Source: Rubellimicrobium sp.
GTDB taxonomy: Bacteria > Pseudomonadota > Alphaproteobacteria > Rhodobacterales > Rhodobacteraceae
Assembly: GCA_019454835.1 (NCBI GenBank)
Contig: JACFNP010000039.1
Coordinates: 1 to 33,435 of the forward strand
Reading direction: 5' to 3'
Length of the DNA: 33,435 nt
Part shown: piece after piece, positions 1 to 6,393 of the stretch
Numbering within the stretch: position 1 is the first letter of the stretch
Layout: every line of letters starts with the position of its first letter
Notes under the pieces: model-generated
Told to the model about the DNA's origin: nothing
Databases searched by the model: none
The model's input: the letters and a program-made list of their open reading frames with translations, nothing else
Made by a program: the position numbers and the translations under genes

Positions 1-30
1 TCGTCGGCTGCGCCGCCTCGCAATGACGGG
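1..30. repeat. Partial copy of the ~88-bp CATTGCGAGG-type palindromic repeat
   Basis: The window opens inside the right arm of a dispersed repeat, ending in CCTCGCAATGACGG. The same arm is complete at 4300-4332, 16999-17026 and 29425-29448. Only the right half is in the window. Bases 31-132 between it and the first gene hold no other recognisable feature except the string CGATTGCCCTG at about 43-53, which also occurs beside the copy near 17070. Confidence 0.75.
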
Positions 31-132
31 AAATGCCGATTGCCCTGTTGCCTCGGCAGGCTGGCTTTCCCGATGCGCGGCACTGCGCTAAGGTCGCGGG
101 CATCACGACACATCAGGCGAGGTTTGCGCGCT

Positions 133-861
133 TTGACCCGGTTTCCCCTTCCCGCCGTGGCCGCTGGCCTGGCCGCTGTCGTCGTCCCGCTGGCCGTCGC
201 GGGGCCGGCCCTTGCGCAGGACACGTTCCAGCTTCCCGAAGGCTGCACGGCCTATGTGACCGAACAGCAGCGCTCGTGCATCGTGAGCCACCACTTCACC
301 TGCACCGACGATCCCGCAGGCTGGCAGCGCCGTGTCGACATCGACGAAAGCGGGGTGATCTACATCGGCGCCATCGACGCCGAGACCCGCTGGGTCGAAA
401 GCCTCAGCCCGCAGTCGGGCATCGTCGAGGTTCTGGGTGACGACGAACGCGACCCGGCCTCGTTCTCGACCCTGACTTCCACCGGGATCGACACGTTCGA
501 TTTCACCACGCGCACCGACCCCGACGGGATCGTGACGCGCTTCACCGGGCAGGACCGGCTGACCGGCGAGACGGTGACGATAAGCGGCGTCATCCTGGAA
601 CGCACCGAGTTCTCGATGATCGCCCGCGACGAGAACGGCGCCGAGGTCTGGCGGGCCGAGGGGCGCGAGTTCATCAACCGCGACTGGCGCACCTTCTTCG
701 GGGGCACACGGACCACGACCATGGGCGACGAAAGCTGGGATGCGGACACGTCGCCGATGGCCTTCATCTTTCCCGGCGAGCCGGGATTCCTGTCCGCAAG
801 CCCGCGCTATGACTGCGGCGCGCTGCTGTCCAAGGCGCCGGTGCCGGGCGCGCGCGAATGA
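133..861 (+). CDS. Secreted protein of unknown function, paralogue 1
   Basis: I do not recognise the family. The product is about 242 residues with an N-terminal signal peptide: a hydrophobic stretch then AGPALA before QDTFQLPEGC. The mature part has four cysteines (PEGC, RSC, FTC, YDCG), which could form two disulfides in the periplasm. Acidic residues and Trp/Gly motifs such as HHFTC, GWQRR, GQDRLTG and PGEPGFLS are shared with the next gene, so the two arose by tandem duplication. The start is uncertain. I chose TTG at 133 because AGGCGAGG at 115-122 lies about 10 bases upstream and the signal peptide is then of normal length. ATG at 73 (same frame) would add 20 basic residues before it. 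The stop overlaps the next ATG (ATGA at 858-861), suggesting translational coupling. Confidence 0.75.
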   Translation: MTRFPLPAVAAGLAAVVVPLAVAGPALAQDTFQLPEGCTAYVTEQQRSCIVSHHFTCTDDPAGWQRRVDIDESGVIYIGAIDAETRWVESLSPQSGIVEVLGDDERDPASFSTLTSTGIDTFDFTTRTDPDGIVTRFTGQDRLTGETVTISGVILERTEFSMIARDENGAEVWRAEGREFINRDWRTFFGGTRTTTMGDESWDADTSPMAFIFPGEPGFLSASPRYDCGALLSKAPVPGARE

Positions 862-1568
862 AGGGTGCTGTCGCTGCCCTGCTGCTGCTTGTCCCGGCGG
901 CGGGTGCCGGTGCGGTTCCCTTCACCCTGCCCGAGGGCTGCACCGCCTGGCTGACGATCCAGTCGCGCGGCTGCAGCGTCAGCCATCACTTCACCTGCGC
1001 GGGTGATCCCGAAGGCTGGCAGCGGCGCATCGACTTCGACGCCGGGGGCATGGTCTATTTCGGCACCACCGACGCCGAGACCCAGTGGATCGAAAGCTAT
1101 CACGCGCTGTCCGATCACTCCGAACGCCTTGAAAAGGCGCCCGCCGACCCGGCTTCGCTGACGACGCTGATCGAGACGGGAATCGACACCTGGGACTTTC
1201 GCACCCTGTCGCCGGAAATCGGCGCGACGCGCTATGTCGGGCAGGACCGGCTGACCGGCGCGACCGAGACCATCGACGGCGTGCCGCTCGAGGTGACGGA
1301 ATATGCGATCACCGCCTATGACGAGGACGGCGCCGAGATCTGGCGCTCGGAGGGGCAGGAATACGTCAGCCGCGCGTGGCGGATGTTCCTGTCCGGGGTC
1401 TCGGCCACGACGGTCGGCACCGAATCCTGGACCACGGACGACCGCCCCGCCGATTTCATCCTTCCCGGCGAGGCGGGGTTCCTGTCCCCCGTGCCGACAC
1501 GCGGCTGCGGTGTCGTGACATCGGGCCTGCCTGCGGGGCCCGATCCCGCGGCCCCGGCCCGGCGCTGA
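858..1568 (+). CDS. Secreted protein of unknown function, paralogue 2
   Basis: This 236-residue product is a clear paralogue of the preceding gene. It starts with a short signal peptide (MKGAVAALLLLVPAAGAGA, cleavage probably before VPF). It keeps the same four cysteines (PEGC, RGC, FTC, RGCG) and the motifs HHFTC, GWQRR, DAET.W, GQDRLTG, DE.GAEIW, ESW and PGEAGFLS. The alignment is collinear without large gaps, which argues for a recent or constrained duplication. There are no transmembrane segments after the signal. No catalytic motif known to me is present, so the function is open; a periplasmic beta-rich binding protein is one guess. The ATG overlaps the upstream stop. It is followed after 7 bases by mtgA on the same strand, so cotranscription is likely. 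Confidence 0.85.
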   Translation: MKGAVAALLLLVPAAGAGAVPFTLPEGCTAWLTIQSRGCSVSHHFTCAGDPEGWQRRIDFDAGGMVYFGTTDAETQWIESYHALSDHSERLEKAPADPASLTTLIETGIDTWDFRTLSPEIGATRYVGQDRLTGATETIDGVPLEVTEYAITAYDEDGAEIWRSEGQEYVSRAWRMFLSGVSATTVGTESWTTDDRPADFILPGEAGFLSPVPTRGCGVVTSGLPAGPDPAAPARR

Positions 1569-1575
1569 ACCCGTC

Positions 1576-2319
1576 GTGGCGCGCGAGGCGAAGGCGAAAC
1601 CGGCAGCCAGGGGCGGGCGCGGCAGGAAGCGGCAGCGCAGGCCGTCGCGCTGGCAGCGCGCGCGCCGCTGGCTGGGGCGCGGGGCGCTGGGGGTGGTCGG
1701 GCTGGTCGCGGCGCTGGTGCTGCTCTGGGCCGTCGTGAACCCGCCGACCACGCCCTACATGTTCGCCGAGGGCCGCCGCCTGGGCGGTGTCGCGCAGCAA
1801 TGGGTGCCGATGGAACGCATCGCCCCGGTGATGGCCCGCGCGGTCGTCGCCGCCGAGGACGCCAATTTCTGCACCCACTGGGGGTTCGACCTTGCCGCGA
1901 TCCGTGCCACGCTGGACGCGGGCAGCCGACGCGGCGCCTCGACCATCGACCAGCAGGTCGTGAAGAACGTCTATCTCTGGCAGGGGCGAAGCTGGCTGCG
2001 CAAGGCGCTCGAGGCCGGGCTGACGCCGCTGGTCGATCTGGTCTGGTCGAAGCGGCGCATCCTCGAAGTCTATCTCAACGTCGCCGAATTCGGCGAAGGC
2101 GTGTTCGGTGTCGAGGCCGCCGCGCGGCACTGGTTCGGGACCGCCGCCGCCGACCTGACGCCGGTGCAGGCCGCGCGGCTGGCCGCGATCCTGCCCGATC
2201 CGAAGCACCGCTCGCCCGCCAGCCCGACCGATGCCCTGCGCCGCCGCGCCGCCCGTATCCTCGACGGCGCCGCCACCATCGCGGCGGACGGGCGCGCGGC
2301 CTGCTTTCAGGCTTCTTGA
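1576..2319 (+). CDS. mtgA: Monofunctional biosynthetic peptidoglycan transglycosylase
   Basis: The product polymerises lipid II into glycan strands at the outer face of the inner membrane (glycosyltransferase family 51). The 247 residues have a very basic cytoplasmic tail (1-33), one transmembrane helix (about 35-55), then the catalytic domain. GT51 motifs are visible: AAEDANFCTHWGFD with the catalytic glutamate E94, GASTIDQQVVKNVYLW, and KRRILEVYLNVAEFGEGVFG. There is no transpeptidase domain, and the length fits MtgA rather than a bifunctional PBP. The start is GTG at 1576, seven bases after the upstream stop; no better in-frame start lies upstream of the membrane helix. The gene ends just ahead of the GST gene. 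Confidence 0.95.
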   Translation: MAREAKAKPAARGGRGRKRQRRPSRWQRARRWLGRGALGVVGLVAALVLLWAVVNPPTTPYMFAEGRRLGGVAQQWVPMERIAPVMARAVVAAEDANFCTHWGFDLAAIRATLDAGSRRGASTIDQQVVKNVYLWQGRSWLRKALEAGLTPLVDLVWSKRRILEVYLNVAEFGEGVFGVEAAARHWFGTAAADLTPVQAARLAAILPDPKHRSPASPTDALRRRAARILDGAATIAADGRAACFQAS

Positions 2320-2350
2320 AGCCGGGGCGCCCTTGGGGCTAGATCGCACC

Positions 2351-3034
2351 ATGCACCCCGACCAACCGACCAACCGGCTCTATCACTATCCGCTGTCGCC
2401 CTTCTGCCGGAAGGTGCGGCTGACGCTGGCCGAAAAGCGCATCGAGGTCGAGCTGGTCGAGGAACGCTACTGGGAACAGGACGGCGAGTTCCTGCGCCGC
2501 AACCCGGCGGGCAAGGTGCCGGTGCTGCGCTACGGCAACCGGATGCTGAGCGAATCGCAGGCGATCTGCGAATATCTCGAAGAAAAGGTGCCCGACCCGC
2601 CGCTGATGCCGCGCGACGCCGACGCGCGGCACGAGGTGCGCCGTCTGGTCGCCTGGTTCGACGACAAGTTCAACGCCGAGGTGACCACCAAGCTGATGGG
2701 CGAGCGGGTCTTTCGCAAGGTGCAGGGCACCGGCTACCCGGACAGCGCCAACGTCAAGGCCGGGGCGCGGGCGATCAAGCATCACCTCGACTACATGCAC
2801 GGCTTGCTGGAATCGCGGCGCTGGCTGGCGGGCAACGACCTTACGCTGGCCGATTTCGCCGCCGCCGCGCATCTGTCGTGCCTGGACTACATATCCGATG
2901 TGGACTGGCACCGCTCGGACACGGTGCGCGACTGGTATGCCAAGATCAAGTCGCGGCCCGCGTTCCGGTCGATCCTCGCCGACCAGATTCCGGGCTTCCG
3001 CCCGCCGCCGCATTATGCCGATCTGGACTTTTAG
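2351..3034 (+). CDS. Glutathione S-transferase family protein
   Basis: This 227-residue protein has a thioredoxin-like N-terminal domain (about 8-85) with YPLSPFCRKVRLTLAEK, a likely glutathione-site Ser/Cys at the start of helix 1, the cis-proline motif KVPVL and the ESQAICEYLEE glutathione gamma-glutamyl-binding motif. The helical C-terminal domain contains the usual LTLADFAAAAHL signature. Such proteins conjugate or reduce electrophiles with glutathione in the cytoplasm; the substrate cannot be read from sequence. The reading frame is open further upstream (to 2231) but that stretch overlaps mtgA; ATG at 2351 gives the normal N-terminus. A 7-bp GC hairpin follows the stop by six bases. Confidence 0.9.
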   Translation: MHPDQPTNRLYHYPLSPFCRKVRLTLAEKRIEVELVEERYWEQDGEFLRRNPAGKVPVLRYGNRMLSESQAICEYLEEKVPDPPLMPRDADARHEVRRLVAWFDDKFNAEVTTKLMGERVFRKVQGTGYPDSANVKAGARAIKHHLDYMHGLLESRRWLAGNDLTLADFAAAAHLSCLDYISDVDWHRSDTVRDWYAKIKSRPAFRSILADQIPGFRPPPHYADLDF

Positions 3035-3038
3035 GCGC

Positions 3039-3100
3039 GAGGGGGGCGCTGCCCCCCGGCCCTGCGGGCCTCCCCCCGGAGTATTTGGGCAAGGATGAAG
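3039..3100 (+). repeat. Composite intergenic repeat, hairpin plus GGAGTATTTxGGCAAGGATGAAG
   Basis: The block contains a G6C hairpin (3041-3057), a C-rich spacer and CCCCGGAGTATTTGGGCAAG followed by GATGAAG. The inverted copy lies at 16828-16875, after ppiC, in the same order when read on the minus strand. From memory this sequence recurs between genes in Rhodobacterales genomes; I could not search for it. The ATG of queG (3095) is inside the conserved GATGAAG end. Confidence 0.7.
3041..3057 (+). terminator. GC-rich hairpin after the GST gene
   Basis: GGGGGGC and GCCCCCC pair perfectly around a GCT loop, six bases after the GST stop. There is no U-tract, so it is at best a weak or Rho-assisted terminator. 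It is also the first half of the composite repeat at 3039-3100. Confidence 0.4.
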
Positions 3101-4138
3101 GAGCAAGCCGATCTGCGCGCGCGCCTTGAGGCGAAGGCGCTGGACGAGGGCTTCGTCGCCATGGGCATCTGCCGCCCCGGCGCGATCCCCGAGGCCGCCG
3201 GGCGGCTGCGCGACTATCTGGACGCGGGACGGCACGGCGACATGGCATGGATGGCCGAGCGGGTCGACTGGCGCGGCGATCCGGCGGCTTTGTGGCCCGA
3301 GGCGCGCTCGGTCATCATGCTGGCGCAGAGCTACACGCCCGAGGAAAACCCGCTGCCGCTGCTGGACGAGCGTAGCAAGGGCGTCATCACCAGCTACGCG
3401 CGCGGGCGCGATTACCACGATCTGCTGAAGAAGAAGCTGAAAGTCGTGGGCCGCTGGCTGATCGAACAGGCGCCGGAGGCCGCGATCAAGGTCTTTACCG
3501 ACACCGCGCCGGTGATGGAAAAGCCGCTGGCGCAGGCGGCGGGTCTGGGCTGGCAGGGCAAGCACACCGTCGTCATCTCGCGCGATTTCGGCAACTGGGT
3601 GTTTCTGGGCGCGATCTTCACCACGCTGGAACTGCCGGTCGATGCGCCCGCCGAAGAACATTGCGGCACCTGCACCGCCTGTCTGGATGTATGCCCGACG
3701 CAGGCGTTCCCGGCGCCGTTCCAACTGGATGCGCGGCGCTGCATCTCCTACCTGACCATCGAGCATCGCGGCCCGGTGGACGAGGAACTGCGCCCGCTGC
3801 TAGGCAATCACGTGTTCGGCTGCGATGATTGTCTGGCGGTCTGCCCGTGGAACAAGTTCGCGGTGCAGGCACACGAGATGCGCTATCACAAGATGGCGGG
3901 CGCGCTGCCGCTGGCCGAACTGGCGGTGCTGGACGATGCGTCCTTCCGCGAGATGTTCGCGGGATCGCCGGTCAAGCGCACCGGGCGCGACAGGTTCGTG
4001 CGGAACGTGCTCTATGCCATCGGCAATTCCGGCGATCTGTCCTTGCGCGCGGTGGCGGCGGGGCTGGTAGATGACGCCGACGAGGCCGTGGCCGATGCCG
4101 CACGCTGGGCCGTGGCGCGGCTGGACGGGGCCGGGTGA
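3095..4138 (+). CDS. queG: Epoxyqueuosine reductase
   Basis: The enzyme performs the last step of queuosine synthesis, reducing epoxyqueuosine to queuosine in tRNA, using cobalamin and two [4Fe-4S] clusters in the cytoplasm. The 347 residues match the usual length. Visible features are the DTAPV motif with the likely catalytic aspartate (about D136), the first ferredoxin motif [12 protein letters not shown] (C190, C193, C196, C200), the cysteine at about 216 (RRCISY), and the second motif [13 protein letters not shown] (C243, C246, C250). A HEAT-like tail closes the protein (about 300-347). ATG 3095 lies within a repeat and has only a weak, very close purine run before it, but the next ATG (3161) would remove the first conserved helix, and there is no good upstream start. 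Confidence 0.95.
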   Translation: MKEQADLRARLEAKALDEGFVAMGICRPGAIPEAAGRLRDYLDAGRHGDMAWMAERVDWRGDPAALWPEARSVIMLAQSYTPEENPLPLLDERSKGVITSYARGRDYHDLLKKKLKVVGRWLIEQAPEAAIKVFTDTAPVMEKPLAQAAGLGWQGKHTVVISRDFGNWVFLGAIFTTLELPVDAPAEEHCGTCTACLDVCPTQAFPAPFQLDARRCISYLTIEHRGPVDEELRPLLGNHVFGCDDCLAVCPWNKFAVQAHEMRYHKMAGALPLAELAVLDDASFREMFAGSPVKRTGRDRFVRNVLYAIGNSGDLSLRAVAAGLVDDADEAVADAARWAVARLDGAG

Positions 4139-4143
4139 GCTGC

Positions 4144-4231
4144 CGTCATTGCGAACGAAGTGAAGCAATCCATACCGGGTGCGCGGTTGTGGCATGGATT
4201 GCCACGTCGCCTGCGGCTCCTCGCAATGACG
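4144..4231. repeat. Palindromic repeat, subfamily A copy 1
   Basis: The ends CGTCATTGCGA and TCGCAATGACG form an 11-bp terminal inverted repeat. An inner pair GCAATCCA/TGGATTGC makes the 88-bp unit an imperfect palindrome. It begins five bases after the queG stop. It is nearly identical to 4340-4428. Confidence 0.85.
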
Positions 4232-4243
4232 AATGGGGGCGAC

Positions 4244-4332
4244 CGTCATTGCGAGGCGCAGCCGAAGCAACCCCGACCGCTCACATACAACATCGGGGTT
4301 GCCGCGTCGGCTGCGCCTCCTCGCAATGACGG
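4244..4332. repeat. Palindromic repeat, subfamily B copy 1
   Basis: It has the same termini as its neighbours but a different core: GCAACCCCGA and its partner TCGGGGTTGC. The arms also contain GGCGCAGCC/GGCTGCGCC. It sits between two A copies, separated by 12 and 7 bases. It resembles the copies at 16937-17026 and 29359-29448. Confidence 0.85.
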
Positions 4333-4339
4333 TGGGTTA

Positions 4340-4428
4340 CGTCATTGCGAACGAAGTGAAGCAATCCATACCGGGTGCGCGGTTGCGGCATGGATTGCCA
4401 CGTCGCCTGCGGCGCCTCGCAATGACGG
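4340..4428. repeat. Palindromic repeat, subfamily A copy 2
   Basis: This is the third unit of the A-B-A array in the 355-base gap between queG and the EamA gene. It shares the core CCATACCGGGTGCGCGGTTG with 4144-4231 and differs at a few positions only. Short ORFs running through the array are artefacts of the repeat. From 4429 to 4493 I see nothing but the likely leader of the next gene. Confidence 0.85.
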
Positions 4429-4493
4429 ATGATCGCCTCTGGCCGCTGCGGCGGGTTGGTCTATGCTGGCCGCGTCATCCGGGCAGGTCACAG

Positions 4494-5468
4494 ATGCAGC
4501 CTCTCAGGGCCATCGCGCTCAAGGTCATCTCGGTCGTGGTGTTCTTCGCCATGGCGACGCTCATCAAGCTGACCTCGGACCGGATTCCGCCGGGCGAGGC
4601 GGTGTTCTTCCGTTCGGCCTTCTCGATCCCGGTCATCGTCGTCTGGCTGGTCTGGCTGGGCGAATGGCCGCGCGGGCTGAAGACATCGATGCCGATGGGC
4701 CATGTCTGGCGCGGGGTGATTGGCACCACCTCGATGGCGCTGAACTTCACCGCGCTGGGGCTGCTGTCGCTGCCCGAGGCGACGATCATCGGCTATGCGG
4801 CGCCGATCCTGACCGTGGTGCTGGCGGCGATGTTCCTTGGCGAGGAAATCCGCGCCTTTCGCATCAGCGCCGTCATTCTGGGCCTCTGCGGCGTCATTAT
4901 CGTCATGGCGCCGCGCCTGACTTTGGGCGGCGACGAGGTCGGCCTGCGCGAGGCTCTGGGCGCCACCGTCGCCTTTGGCGGCGCGCTGTTTGCCGCGCTG
5001 GCGCAGGTGCAGGTGCGCAGGCTGGTGGCGACGGAACATACCGCCGCAATCGTGTTCTGGTTCCTGACCACCGCCGCGCTGCTGTCGCTGCTGACCCTGC
5101 CCTGGGGCTGGGCGATGCCCGGTCCCGGCCTGTTCGCGCTGCTGGTGCTGACTGGGCTCTTGGGCGGCACCGGGCAGATCCTGCTGACCGCCAGCTACCG
5201 CTACGCCGACATGAGCGTGATCGCGCCCTTTGAATATGCCTCGATCCTGCTGGCGCTGGTGGTCGGCTGGCTGGTGTTTGCCGAAGTGCCGACCCTGCCG
5301 ATGCTGGTCGGAGCGGCCATCGTGATCCTGGCCGGGTTCATCATCCTGTGGCGCGAGCGCAGGCTGGGGCTGGACCGGGCGCGCGCCACGCAGGGGGTGG
5401 GCGGGCAGGTCGCGGCGCCGGTGCTCAGCCCGGCGGATGCCGGTCGTCCGGCTCAGGATCGTCGATGA
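4494..5468 (+). CDS. EamA/DMT-family transporter
   Basis: The product is a 324-residue inner-membrane protein with about ten hydrophobic helices in two EamA repeats (about 5-140 and 150-285). The repeats carry RSAFSIPVIVVWL and, in the second, GGTGQILLTASYRYADMSVIAPFEY followed by a helix ending FAEVPT. The family mostly exports small metabolites or amino acids by drug/metabolite-transporter exchange; the substrate is not deducible. ATG 4494 has a GGGCAGG purine stretch ahead; the longer open frame upstream is repeat sequence. Its last 44 bases overlap the end of the convergent narR-like gene (5425-5468), and the hydrophilic tail after residue 290 is Ala/Gly/Arg rich. Confidence 0.9.
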   Translation: MQPLRAIALKVISVVVFFAMATLIKLTSDRIPPGEAVFFRSAFSIPVIVVWLVWLGEWPRGLKTSMPMGHVWRGVIGTTSMALNFTALGLLSLPEATIIGYAAPILTVVLAAMFLGEEIRAFRISAVILGLCGVIIVMAPRLTLGGDEVGLREALGATVAFGGALFAALAQVQVRRLVATEHTAAIVFWFLTTAALLSLLTLPWGWAMPGPGLFALLVLTGLLGGTGQILLTASYRYADMSVIAPFEYASILLALVVGWLVFAEVPTLPMLVGAAIVILAGFIILWRERRLGLDRARATQGVGGQVAAPVLSPADAGRPAQDRR

Positions 5469-6144
5469 GCGGATCGGGACCGGCCAGCGCGGTCAGCCGC
5501 GCCGGATCGGTGATCGTCACCCGCGCCCCGTCGATGCGCACCCCGTCCTCGCGCAGGCTGCGGATCGAGCGCGACAGGCTTTCGGCGGTGATGCCGAGAT
5601 AGGACGCGAGGCGGCGCTTCTCGACCGGCAGGACGAAACCGGCGGCGCCGCCGAGATGGGTCGACTCGCGCAGCACCCATGCGGCCAGCCGTTCGCGGGC
5701 ATTGCGCAGCTTCATGTTCTTGGCGTGGCGCACCATCACCCGGTAGCCGCGCGCCATCTCGTCCATCGCGGCCATGGCGAAATCGGCATCCCGGCGCATG
5801 GAATGGCGCAGGTCGTCGGCGGGGATCAGCACGATGCGCGAGCGCTCCAGCGTCCGCGCCGACATCAGATAGGCCCCGTCGCGCACGCAGGCCGCGATGA
5901 TGAAGGCCGAGACCGGCTGCACCACGCCCATCACGGTCTCGCGGCCGTGCCAGTCGCTGTGCAGTTCGACCGTGCCCTCGATGAGCACATGCAGGAAGTC
6001 GGCGTTCTGCCCCTGGGAAAAGAGATCGAGCAGCGGCGGAAAGTTCTGCGCGTAGGACACGTCCATGAGCGTGCCGAAGGTTTGCTCCGACATCTCGCGG
6101 AACAGCGGCAAACGCCGAATCCCCGGTCTCTCCTCTTCGCGCAT
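5425..6144 (-). CDS. narR: CRP/FNR-family regulator without Fe-S cysteines (NarR-like)
   Basis: This 239-residue protein has a cyclic-nucleotide-binding-like sensor domain (about 10-125), a dimer helix, and a winged helix-turn-helix (about 175-200). The recognition helix reads TAESLSRSIR, keeping the Glu-x-x-Ser-Arg pattern (E188, S191, R192) by which FNR reads TTGAT. The only cysteine is C86, so it cannot bind the N-terminal [4Fe-4S] cluster of FNR. It lies divergently beside narK. In Paracoccus pantotrophus a cysteine-lacking FNR homologue next to narKGHJI, NarR, activates the operon in response to nitrate; I infer the same role. DNR/NnrR-type function is the alternative. ATG 6144 has a good AGGGGG site about seven bases upstream; the frame is open to 6237. 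Confidence 0.8.
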   Translation of the reverse strand: MREEERPGIRRLPLFREMSEQTFGTLMDVSYAQNFPPLLDLFSQGQNADFLHVLIEGTVELHSDWHGRETVMGVVQPVSAFIIAACVRDGAYLMSARTLERSRIVLIPADDLRHSMRRDADFAMAAMDEMARGYRVMVRHAKNMKLRNARERLAAWVLRESTHLGGAAGFVLPVEKRRLASYLGITAESLSRSIRSLREDGVRIDGARVTITDPARLTALAGPDPLIDDPEPDDRHPPG

Positions 6145-6165
6145 CCCGACCCCCTGCTTGCCCGC

Positions 6166-6179
6166 TTGATTATTATCAA
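6166..6179. promoter_or_regulatory. Perfect FNR box
   Basis: TTGATTATTATCAA fits the FNR consensus TTGAT-N4-ATCAA exactly. It is centred about 28 bases upstream of the narR-like start codon and about 220 upstream of narK. Class II activation of narR would put the transcript start inside the gene, so repression (autoregulation) of narR or long-range action on narK is more likely. Confidence 0.8.
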
Positions 6180-6301
6180 ATGGTGAGTCCCGGTCTGTCA
6201 ATGTGCGGCGCACGATATGTTGGCCAGTAATCTGCATCCATGGCGCCGTCGCATTGCATCACGTCAAGTCAGGTCGCTTTTCTGCCGATCGCGGGCCGGA
6301 C

Positions 6302-6315
6302 TTGATCCAAGTCAA
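6302..6315 (+). promoter_or_regulatory. FNR/NarR-type box of the narK promoter
   Basis: TTGATCCAAGTCAA differs from the FNR consensus at one base (GTCAA for ATCAA). A start point at about 6350 would lie 41.5 bases from the box centre, the class II spacing, and a weak -10 candidate CATTCT sits at 6338-6343. Both assignments are inference from position. The rest of 6180-6393 holds a more degenerate match at 6254-6267. Confidence 0.65.
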
Positions 6316-6393
6316 CAACGCGGAGCGCCCGCCGCGCATTCTGGACCCGTGCGCCGCGCCCCTTCGGGCCGGTGATGTGAGCGGAGCCTCGCG

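Noticed and set aside
4144..4428. Possible CRISPR array or protein-coding ORFs in the repeat array
   Set aside because: Only three units, each a long palindrome with its own termini, spacers of 12 and 7 bases, and the short ORFs consist of repeat sequence.
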